Assembly (NCBI RefSeq): GCF_019925205.1
Contig: NC_083566.1
Location: 37,021,558 to 37,085,557 of the forward strand
Source: Metopolophium dirhodum
Lineage: Eukaryota > Arthropoda > Insecta > Hemiptera > Aphididae
DNA: 64,000 nt
Reading direction: 5' to 3'
A program made the translations under genes and the position numbers. The first letter of the stretch is position 1; each line of letters begins with the position of its first letter. Shown in pieces: positions 51,821 to 62,200 of this stretch. The notes under the pieces were generated by a model, which did not search any database, was not told where the DNA came from, and saw nothing but the letters and a program-made list of their open reading frames with translations.

Positions 51821-53132
51821 GATTCTGAGCGAAGCTCAATAATACAATAAAATACAATGATGTGTGTTTTTTTTTTATTTTTTTTATTTTTTTATTTTGT
51901 GTCTGTCATCACCTTTTAGGACAGTAAAAGTGCTTGGATTTTCTTCAACAGTAACTTTTCTGATAGGAAAGTGAATCTAGTTGGTACTTTGGGGGGTCAA
52001 CGTGAAAAACAAAAGAAAAATTAAGGAAAAACGGGAATTTTTACGCAAAATCTGTTTTTGAGAAAATCGATTTTGGTTTTTGGTGTAACTCTAAAACAAA
52101 TGACCGTAGGGACATGCAATTTTGACTGAATGTTTATATTAGCATTTTCTATACACCATACAATTTTGAAAATATTTTGACTCTTTTTGAGCTGTTTACG
52201 GACATTGTCAGTTTTCAATTTTTTTAGTTTTTTTTTCTATAAATATCAATAAAATTTTATCTGTTGAGTAAAAAGCTTGAAAATTGAATAGAAGGCTCCT
52301 AGGTTATTGTTTCAAAGGCAGATGAAAAAAATTAAAAATCCTTAGTCACAGTTCTTATTTATAAGCATTTAAAGTTCAAATTTTGACAAAATACAGAAAA
52401 ATCACGAAAATTAGCAAATTATTATGAGTTGAGAATTCATAAAAATTTTTCTTTTTAAATCTAAAATTTTAAAATGTAATATAAGATTACTCATAAGCTT
52501 GTCTACCTTTATAAAAAAAAAAATGTCTAGAAGAAACTTAAATTAAATTTTTATGAGCGTCTGAAATTTATATTTTTACAACATTTGATAATCACTTGAT
52601 TTCTCATGCAACAATTTTCTTATTTTATTGTAATTGAAAAACGAATGACTGTAGATACTTGAAAATTTCATTGAATGTTTATATTAGCATTTTCTATACA
52701 CCATAAAATTTTGAAAATATTTTGACTCTTTTTGAGCGGTTTACGGACATTGTCAGTTTTCAATTTTTTTAGTTTTTTTTCTATAAATATCAATAAAAAA
52801 TTTTTTGTTGGGTAAAAAAGCGTGAAAATTTTATATAAGGCTCCTGGTATATCGTTCTAATAGCAGTTGAAAAATATTAAAAATACATAGGCACAATTTT
52901 TTTTTATAAGCATTTAAAGTTCAAATGTTGACAACATTTATCAAATTTATAATTTATTAATTATTTTGTAGTTAAAAATGTATAAAATGTTTAACTTTTA
53001 TGGCTAAGAATTGAAAATTTAAAACAAGGCTCCACGTATATAGGTTATATATAAATTACTTTATCCACAGTAATATCATCAAATATACTTGGTATAATAC
53101 CATAGGCTGACTGACCGTTTTCGCTCAGAATC
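51821..53132 (+). mobile_element. 1.3-kb non-autonomous element with 13-bp inverted ends (copy A)
   Basis: Begins gattctgagcgaa (51821-51833) and ends with its exact reverse complement (53120-53132). The AT-rich interior has no open frame of note and consists largely of two related arms. The stretch 52131-52254 recurs at 52676-52799 with only a few differences. A second, older copy lies in reverse orientation at 28175-29455. The superfamily is not clear, because no obvious target duplication is seen. Confidence 0.75.
52131..52799. repeat. near-identical internal direct repeat within element copy A
   Basis: A ~120-bp segment starting tgtttatattagcattttct at 52131 recurs at 52676, an offset of 545 bp, with only about three differences. 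The rest of the two arms is far more diverged. Such a patch suggests recent gene conversion or selective retention of the segment. Confidence 0.75.
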
Positions 53133-53316
53133 GTTTTTCTTATACAATGATATTATATCATTGAATTCAAATTTAACACCATCCATTATAGTGACCCACT
53201 TGTAACCTACTGTACAGCAGAGCGAAATCCACTTATCCACCTTTTTTTTTTTGCTATCATATGTGTGAAAGAAACCAATTTTTGGCACGGGCGAGGGCAG
53301 CGGGTGGGTCAGCTAG
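53133..53316 (+). mobile_element. Helitron-like 3' end
   Basis: Ends gggcgagggcagcgggtggg, tcag, CTAG (53313-53316), T, matching the other Helitron-like ends in this region. It begins right after the inverted end of the 1.3-kb element and is probably the displaced right half of the fragment at 51019-51820. Confidence 0.5.
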
Positions 53317-55149
53317 TAAATATGTATATATAATACATTAACTATGTTGTACAATATGTGTATATCATACATGTATTGACAATCGTAATATAATAATAAT
53401 AATAATAATATCATTTATATTATGCAGAGATCGGACTGGTAACCCGTGAGACTGTCAACGTATAGAGCACGCACACGCGTCACACGGTCGTACATTAATA
53501 TATTATACGCCATTAATAGCAGTAGGTATAACGTATGACAGCGTTGCCGCGCTCGAAGAGAATGCAAATTCGTTCAAAACGGTTTGTTATATAATAATAA
53601 TAATAATAATAATAATATGTATTATAATCGCGTTCGGCCCAACCGCAGTCGGACTAAACGGATTATGTGCCGCCTCGGTGTCGCCGGCGAACAGTGAGCT
53701 CATCTCGTTGCGGCGGCGGCGGCGGTGCCAGTGTCAGTCATCGGGTCGTAATTTCCGAGATTTTCTGACGGTTTTAATATTATAAATGCGTTCGAAACAC
53801 GACCACCGGCGGTGGCGCTCGGGGTTTCGCCCGTTCCAAATCCTGCCGAGCAAACGTGATCGCGGTACGAAACGACCGTGACGTCGTCCGTCGTATTATA
53901 TATACATTAAGTGTATAATACCGTATACACTCTGTATAGGGTACATAATACGTATATGCTACGTTATGTATTATATATTATTATTATTATTATATTATAC
54001 CGACACCCTTATAGCCGGTATGATATACTGCGGGACGGTCCGCGAACGGTGTAACGACGTTTATTGATTTATATATTTTTATTCATACTGCGGACGTGTG
54101 GACGGGCAACGAACGAAATTTTCGATTACCTACGCGATTTGAAAAAAAAAAAAAAAAGGAAACAAAATAAATCGATTTATTTTTTGGACGGTCTTTTATG
54201 TAGGTACCCACCGGACACTGCGTAATAATATTATGTAAGAGTATGTAATATAATATACTACAACTGAAGGCAAAACGCTCAATTTATTGTATTTTTCAGT
54301 TTTTTCATCGAACACTTCGACACCACACTCGAAGCGGAAACATTTATTTTTACCTTCGTGTTGTTATATTAAGGAAATGTTTATTATTTTGTATTTCAAG
54401 TCGATATACTACGCAGAACTATGAAGCAAGAACACCTATTATAAGATATAAACTGTTGTAATATTATATTTATTTTACATATTATACTATTTATATTATA
54501 ATCTGCAGTATATCTCATATTCCTTTGTCCATGACGTGGCAAATAGTGTTCCGAGGATATTATAAGATATAATTATAATAATTATCAAAAAGCCCTAGAA
54601 CGGCTGCTAAACATAACGCGTGTTATCTCGCTTCAACTACCGTTTTCGAACAAAACGTTCGATTTGTTTTATTTCTAACTCTTTTTCGCCCTCGTCTGTT
54701 TTCTACGCGGTCTTATCGTCTTTATCACGTAGAAATTGTGATAAAAAAAAAACACCGCTAATCGGACATAGCACAGCAGAGAACATGGCCGCGGCGGCAA
54801 AGATTGATGGAAACTTAGACGTTGGCTCGGATGAATACATGTGTGGTCAGCCTTCTAGACCTGGACCGTTTCCTCTTGCGACTGCTACTTCTACACCAAA
54901 GAGGCCCGCAGTCCTTTCAAGAGATAAGGACGGTTGACGGGATCGTGTACGACAAACCAAGGGTTATAATAATAATAATAATGATGATGATGATGATAGC
55001 AATTATAATACATTTCATAAAAGCACGAGACCGGAATCGATTTCTAGACCAATCATAAACGCGGCTTTCGTACAATCATCATATTTAAATTGCTTTTCGA
55101 CCATCATAAAAACACCCAAGACGGTCCCGTATAGGAGCGAGCAAGTAGT
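53317..55149. other. CpG-rich island with (CGG)n, possible promoter region
   Basis: 53,640-53,900 is the most CpG-dense block of the right half, with a short CGG repeat near 53,711-53,726 followed by gccagtgtcagtcatcgg. 54,785-54,937 is a 50-codon GC-rich frame with a good start context (gaacATGGCC) but no known similarity. Confidence 0.4.
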
Positions 55150-56008
55150 ATTATGTTCGCAAAATATTATATTCACTTTCGGTCATCCATCGTTATATTA
55201 CGACCTGAACCTACAACCCGTGCCCACACGGTTTGCTGATTACATATTGTCTGCGATCGTCGTGACCGAAATCCACTACAGGTGGATTACCTACCTGATA
55301 TGCTGTTGCCTGCCTAGGTGACTAAGTTGAACTTTAATCAACTTTTACTTGAGGTGACTGACTTGCTAGACACTCAAACACGGTTTTCGACTTAACTCTT
55401 TTTACATATAAAAAGCACCGGGCTTACGAAGGGGGTCCGTATCACGCCTGTTCAATTACCGACTTCTACGGGTCATATGATATTTCCAGACACTCGATCT
55501 CGACATTTAAACATTCCTGTCAACAAGACCACTTAACAGCTCAAAGTTTGTGTTTTAGCTTACCATCAACGTGCGAATTAACAGGCAAATATAATTTTAA
55601 CGACGTTGTCTCCGAAATCGTTCTCATTCTCGGCGAGTTACACCTGTAGCTAGTATATTATGTTATACATGTATAAAAGCGAAGTCCTGACGGACTGATT
55701 CATAATCAAAATTGACTCAAAACCATGGAAAGCTAGATACTTGAAATATTCATGGTACCACCGTACTACGATAATATTATGCGGGCCCATTAAAACGGAT
55801 ATATTTTTTGTTTTTATAGGAATGCCGTTTGTTACATAATGTAAAGTAGTTATTATGGTTTTGTATAATTTTGGACACGAAAGACATTAAAATGACGTCA
55901 AAGTTGTATTAAAACCTGTGCGGATTGTATTTAACGAAGTTTAAGATGAGGCAAACATCTGTGGGCGTTTAATTCGTCACAAGCAACGTCGTGCAGGACC
56001 AGTCAGTA
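55150..56008 (+). mobile_element. two diverged Helitron-like copies in head-to-tail order
   Basis: The first shows 'ggattacctacctgatatgc' near 55284, a counterpart of the shared 'gcctacctgataatatactg', and ends gtagCTAG at 55650-55653. The second starts at once (tatattatgttatacatgta, aaagcgaagtcctgacggac, gatacttgaaatattcatgg) and ends caacgtcgtgcaggaccagt near 56002. This is a mutated form of the caacgaagtgcacaggatca end seen at 51001. Confidence 0.4.
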
Positions 56009-57065
56009 TTATACAGACACTTACGAGTTGAGAATCACACTTGGAATTTAGTTATAGTTTTGATTTCCTCAAAAGACGAAGACCGACAACGAACAGTAAC
56101 AACGAAAAAGAAAAGAAACCGCACGTCCCGGCGTCGACATGTTTAAACGAAATGCCGGCGGACAACGGTTTTCCGTCAACACGGCGATCACAGAGCATCG
56201 GCTACTTTCAATCGATTATCGTTATAGTATAATAATAATAATATATTCCACGATTATTAATTACCGTGGTTCGCAACTGCATCGGTACACGCGGTGTAGA
56301 GACCACACACACACACACACGTCGGCATTAATTAATATAAAGGCGTGTGTATACCTAGTATATGGTATGGTCGAACAATAATGCAATTTCCGATGATTTG
56401 ATTTACGATTATTATGGTACGCGTCGCTGTATGTAAATACGCGATTTCGGCCAGCCATCTGTACATAATATACATATTATTATGTAAAACACACTCTCTC
56501 TGTCTGTCTGTCTCTCTCTCTCTCTCTCCCCCCCTCTCCCTCCTCCCTCTCTCTCACGCACAGTCCCATAATATAATATATAGAACCGGGTTCGGTGAAT
56601 ATTTACTAATTTGAAGTGGCCAAATTATGGAATCTAAACTACACAGTGTGGCATACGAAATATGCCGTGTACTACCCCGAATCGACACTGAATTAGTAAA
56701 ATATTCAAGGACCTCACTAAACATAATATTATGTGTCGGACATGAATACTGCGTATTGCGTGTACGTGCAGTAGCATACGTTTTGCCGTATACACAGTAC
56801 GTATCATACTGTGCTTCCATGAAATAATATTATTATTTACTATCGTACGCTGCAGTTATTATCAATTTAATGAATTGAAAGTTAATTATAATTCACACTG
56901 TACTAGAGTTGATTATAGAGTGAACAAAAAGTATGAAAACAAAAATTACATCTGATAACACCGCGATTTTAAAATAATCGTGATAATCGTGATTTTAGAT
57001 ACCATATTATGACTTATCAAATGCGTTTCATATTAATATTATAATTCATGATTTACTATATAGGA
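56009..57065. other. CpG-richer island with CA and CT tracts
   Basis: Contains a CA run near 56,306-56,320 and a CT-rich tract at 56,490-56,560. Frames of 60-90 codons on both strands have no recognisable motif. Confidence 0.4.
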
Positions 57066-57290
57066 GCCTGGTGTGGTTCGAGGGGTTAGTCTCAGCCACT
57101 AACGTGTTCTGAGGTCAAGCATTGGTCGACGTCGCTGGTTCTCAGATGGGTGACAACCCGGATTTTTAGTGACAAATCTACGCCCCACATAGGTACACGT
57201 ATTTCTCAAAGAACCGTTAATCCTTATAAAATGCTAATAGCCACAGTTGCTAACGCTTAGACTATATTATACATAGAGACCATGCCCCCT
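57066..57290 (+). mobile_element. 5S rRNA-related SINE (copy 2)
   Basis: Starts GCCTGGTGTGGTTCGAGGGG. At 57110-57157 it reads like the 5S rRNA internal promoter: GAGGTCAAGCA (A-box region), then CAGATGGGTGACAACC (C-box region). TTTTTAGTGACAAATC follows, shared with the copy at 30001-30182 (TTTTAGCAACAAATC). No clear A-tail is visible, so the 3' limit is approximate. Confidence 0.6.
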
Positions 57291-57439
57291 CCCCAATAAA
57301 CTACCTATAAATAATAATTTGTTTTTAGTCTTGTAAGAATAGTGCTATCACATTAATCGGTCGGTGGTTACAGTGAAGACTGACTGACGTCTGACCAAGT
57401 TGTTGATCATAAAGAACCTATATAGGCCTAAATGGGTAA

Positions 57440-57620
57440 ATAGTTTAAAGTATAATTTTTGGACCAGAAGGATATTGCTCTTCCTCTCCAGAAGACAAGT
57501 CAAATACGTACAACCCAAACCATTGGACGGATCGTGCTGAAATTTGGCATATAGTTGGCTATATATTATGTTCAGCAAAATCAGATTCAAATTTAAATAC
57601 ACCAGTGGTGTCATCTGTCC
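57440..57620 (+). mobile_element. Helitron-like 5' fragment
   Basis: Contains 'attggacggatcgtgctgaa' followed by atttggcatatag, the conserved 'ACGGATCG...TGAAATTTGGCA' stretch near Helitron 5' ends. No matching 3' end is found before 58,500. Confidence 0.35.
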
Positions 57621-58545
57621 AGTAAAATAATATAAAATTCGCAAGTTTTAAAGCATATTTTGCTTAATCGATCAATGTTTGAAAATGTTTTACATTTAAA
57701 GGGGAGTCATATTCCGTCAATGGACCATGTGCACGATTAGGCACGCTCTGTATATGCGATTTCGTAATACGTATTCGAGACACTATGTTAGATTTAGAAT
57801 TTTATGAGTTGACATAGTGAATTTTCGATAACAATAATTAAGTTTATCACAATATAACAGTACGCGCTACACGCCATCATAAATATGAAATTAATTATAC
57901 GTTTTACCATGACTGATTGAATGATACATTTCCACCGTAATGATTCATCACTTGGTACGTTTGAACAATTTTTTTTTTACTCGTTATGAAATGAAAAAAA
58001 CTTGGTCAGGTACTTAAATGTATTAAAAAAAGAAAAAAAAACTGTTATCCAACGATGTTGTAGGTCAGCGGTCGTCACGACAGAGATATATCAGTTGTAT
58101 TAGAAATACCCTCTCATATTCCATTTAAGTTATGTAAATAATACAAATTAATATAATATATAGGTAATAGGTATATTATCATATTATACAATGTATAATG
58201 TGTTTAACCATTAAACTAACAACACGTTGAAGATTTCACATTATAATGTGTACTTACGCATTATTATTATTAGGTTAAATTTGCGATAAACAATAATAAA
58301 TATAACCACAGCGCACGTGTATCTAATTAATGAATAACTTTGCTTCCTAATAACATGCACTCGGTAATCACATTCTGTAGTCATATAATTATTATATTGT
58401 GTAATTTTGAAGGATAAAAGTAATTTAATTGAGAAGTCAGCTGTTATACATAATATTGTACAAGTAGTATATATGTACCAGTCCTGGCACAGTCCATATT
58501 ATATCAATAAAAGATCACAAAGAAAACAATGTATAAAAAGATCAG
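57621..58545. other. AT-rich DNA flanking the Polinton-like element
   Basis: No gene recognised. The junction between host DNA and element should lie at or just right of this stretch, but no inverted terminal repeat or 6-bp target duplication can be paired within the window. Confidence 0.4.
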
Positions 58546-58736
58546 AAAATCGAAATGCAATAATAATTAAAATATTTTCCGCAAAACTTAATTATTAAAA
58601 ATAAAAATCGAAATGCAATAATAATTAAAATATTTTTCGCAAAAACTTATGATATTAATAATTAAAATCTAGATGCAATAATAATTAAAATATTTTTCAC
58701 AAAACTTATGATATTAATAATTAAAATCTAAATGAA
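58546..58736. repeat. tandem array of ~58-60 bp units beside the Polinton-like element
   Basis: About 3.3 imperfect copies of an AT-rich unit that begins AAAATC(G/T)A, passes through ATGCAATAATAATTAAAA and a CGCAAAA or CACAAAA stretch, and ends in ATTAA. Unit starts are near 58547, 58605, 58665 and 58724. It lies just beyond the polymerase tail, with ~70 bp between, and may mark the edge or subterminal repeat of the element. Confidence 0.8.
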
Positions 58737-58805
58737 AAAATGTATTAAAAACTTATATATTTAACACTCACCCAAATGGGGCACACGTTATTATCATATA
58801 TTTTT

Positions 58806-59177
58806 CTAATCTTTTTGATTTTGATTTCTAATTAGTGTATTGAGATGGTCTACAAAATCATTTCTGTCTATTTTTGTTTTATAATGTCCCCAAGCTAATG
58901 TATCAATACCATTTTCTAAAATAAATCTTTTATCATCATAAACACTTAAAGCTTTTTTGTTTTGTTCTACAGTAAAAATATCATGTTTCTTAGTTCTAAA
59001 TAAATTTTGTTTAACATATTTTGATTTTTTTGTTAGTAAACAATTTTCAAAATCATTAAAACATATTTTATTTTCCACAACATTTTTTTTAACACCTTTA
59101 GCTTTTTTAATTTCTTTTTCAGAATCTAAGATTCGATGTGAATATAATTTGGATCTTAAACCTATAAATTCAGTCAT
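58806..59177 (-). pseudogene. detached C-terminal part of the family B DNA polymerase
   Basis: A 123-codon frame that overlaps the end of the large polymerase frame in a different phase. It opens with the same MTEFIG that the upstream frame reaches just before its stop, then continues LRSKLYSH, a lysine-rich middle, and ends with ALSVYDDKRFILENG and TLAWGHYKTK. The 'DDKR...TxAxGHY' ending is what intact Polinton-type polymerases have at their C-terminus. It is therefore not an independent gene but the severed tail of the polymerase, displaced by the 22-bp duplication at 59161-59204. The ATG here is internal to the ancestral protein. Separate translation is unlikely unless ribosomal frameshifting occurs, for which I see no obvious slippery site. 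Confidence 0.8.
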
Positions 59178-59204
59178 AATTTCCTATAAATTCAGTCATA
59201 ATTT
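59161..59204. repeat. 22-bp perfect tandem duplication breaking the polymerase gene
   Basis: Two identical 22-bp units, 59161-59182 and 59183-59204, lie head to tail. Each encodes the same MTEFIG segment on the minus strand. Because 22 is not a multiple of three, the duplication shifts the reading frame and causes the stop at 59170. The units have no mismatch, which suggests a recent event such as replication slippage or end-joining, or an assembly artefact. Confidence 0.9.
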
Positions 59205-62200
59205 TTCCATTTAATTCATCTTTAAACTTGCCTAAGACTTTTTTGTTAACTAAAGGTAAACCATAAATATTATCTTTTGGATAATCTGAAGTGTCAAAAT
59301 GATCTAACATAATTTTCATATCTTGATAAAAATCATTAGTTTTTATTTCTAATATAAGTGAATCTGTATCTGTATATAACAATCTAACTCTATTTCCATA
59401 TTTTTGTTTAATTATATTATAATAAAAATCATACATTAACATTTTAGATAAATCTAAAATACACATTCCTACATATATTGGTTGATTGAAAGTTATTTCA
59501 CATCTTTTCATATGTACTGCAGCTAAATTTTCAGTAAAAATTGTTCTTCGATCAAAATTTGGTTTTGCAATTAATTTTTCTACTTGGAGTGCATTAGAAC
59601 ATAATCTTATATCAACATGATTTCGAACATTCATCATAGTACGTCCATAAACACTATTATTCATTAATTTGAAAAATTCTTTTTCAAAATCATTCTTAGC
59701 TTCTGATCTAAGATTAGTATTAAAATCAATATAAACTTTTAACCAAGGAGATTGACTAAATTCTAAAACTCTGTGAATTTTCTCTATTTTTAAACCTAAT
59801 TTAATATATAATTTTAGTGTTTCATAATGTATTATATATTTTTTCTTATCATACAAAGTTGTTAATAATTTTGGGAGTTGTTTGTCATCAAAATGTCTTT
59901 CCGGTGCTAAAGGGAAATCTGAATGTAGATCATGAAGTTCTTCAGGATAAGTTAAATCGACTTCTAAAATATAACCTTTAGATGATTTGTCAGAAATATT
60001 CATTACATCAAAATCATTTAGATTATCAACCCATTTGAAATCTCCAGTAGGTAAATATTTACTCATTGCCCAACCGTAAAGATTATTTGCATCCAAGTAT
60101 TCTAAAAATATTGATTCCTCTTTTTTTTTAAATTTATCTCCCATATATTTATTATTTGCTTTTGAATATCTTTGACTACATTGAGATAAACCACCTCTGA
60201 TTCCATTTTCAAACAACAATATTTGATCTATATCTGTTAATAAATCTAATTTTACGTTTGTCATTCTTAACATACAATCCCATGCAAATCCTGGTGTTGT
60301 AAAATACCACATAGGATCTAATTTATAATTTTTTAAAGAAATATCTCTAAAATTTTCTATTATGTCTGTTAATAATAAAACATCGATCTTATTATATAAA
60401 CTAGTGAATTCACGCATATTTTGTATATTAAACACTTTCCAAATTTTCTGTGAGTTTTCATATTCCTCTTTAGTTATATTTTTATCAATGAGAGAACTAT
60501 AACATTTTTCAATAGGAGGTAAACATGTTTCATTAAATTTTTCTTCACAATCCATATACTCATAGGGATAAGCTAACTTTCTAGTAACTAAATCTAAATG
60601 TTCTTCAGGAAAATATTTACTAAGTTCTTTAAATTTATTTTTTAAATTTAATTTCGAATCATTTCTTAAATTATTTGTTAACTTGTCTAAAGAACTGGGT
60701 AAAAATTTGAATGAATCTATAAATCTTAATTCTGTAGATATTTTTATGTCTTTGCCATTCCTAGTTACTACACGTGGTATAATTTTTGAAAAAGAAATAT
60801 ATTTTTCCTCATTATTTGCGAGCATTTTTATTTGTTCATTATCGTTCCCAAATTCTTTTATAAATAGATGGGCATCATAACCTGAAAGATTATGAAAAAC
60901 AATTGGAATAAAACGTGGATTTCGGTAGTTAAGATTACAGATAGAATGTGCTGCTCCTCTATATTCTCCAGTTAAGTGGTCATGATCCCGAACTTTTCTC
61001 ATATTTTTATTTTTATTTTCTATTTCGTTTTTAAGTTTATCTTCATACAATTTAAATTTTTTAACATCATCAGTATTTTTATAATATTCAATAGTGTTTT
61101 TATATATTTTAAATTTTTTCTCTAACATTGGAGGTATTTCACTTAAATATCTTTCACAAATATGACATTTATTAGATTTATTATAATAACTATTTAATTG
61201 TTCTTCATTCAATGATTTCATAGGAACTATTTTATCATATATTTCAGAAATACTTATTTCTTCATTTTTCATACATTCATAAAATACTTGAGCTACGTTT
61301 GGACCAGAATATGTTACAGGAGGTTTATAATCACCATTACTATATTTAATATAATAACAAAAATTATTGGGTATATGTTTCTGATAACAATTAGTAAAAG
61401 ACTCTGTATCATTTGGTTGACAAGTATATATTGGTTTAAGAGTACATTCATAGTCAGCAAAAACCACAAAAGGTACTCTTAAGGAATTATTATATTTTTC
61501 AAATACTAAAGTTTTATTATAGGGTTTTGGTAGAACTATTTTAGCAGCTTTATTATTAGCACAATAATGTTTATGTTCATTTAACTTATTTTCTGTATCA
61601 AAACTATTTAAACACATTTTACATATTTTTCTTTTATGACCATCTTTTGTCATTTGACTTCCACAAAGTTTCCATAAATCCTTAATCCAACAATAATGAC
61701 CTTTATTCTCATTATCCTCTCTTAAATACATCAAATCTATATGATTTGTTTTTTCATTTATAGTTACTTCTAATGGTACAATTATATGCTTATTTTTATT
61801 TTTTTCTTCTAGGTAGTAAATATTAACAGATAAATTGTTAATTAATTTAACAAATTTTGGAACATCTTTGGTACTTACTGGAAATTCTATTTTAGATTTT
61901 TTAATTACATCATCATATTCATTTTCCCATTTTTTATATTTTGTAACTCTTTGTCCATTTTTTTCAACAGGATGTAAAGCTGAGAGTATTGCCCAAAGAA
62001 AACATTTATCATCTTCATTTTTAACATTTATAATAGCTTTTTTATCTCCAATGTTTTTAGGTAATTCAATATATGAAGAACCCTTAAAAGGAACATATTT
62101 ATTTATATTTATTCCCAAACTTAAAATTTCATGAAGTCTCCATTGAGAACCTTTCAATATAAAATCTTCTTCTTCTTGTACAATTTTAATTTTTACTTCT

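Noticed and set aside
58407..58598. 63-codon plus-strand frame next to the Polinton-like element
   Set aside because: It runs into the tandem array and has no motif; the Lys/Asn/Ile-rich composition is typical of AT-rich noise.
60683..62134. Plus-strand open frames of 64-99 codons opposite the polymerase gene
   Set aside because: They are antisense shadows of the AT-rich polymerase coding sequence, with no independent support.
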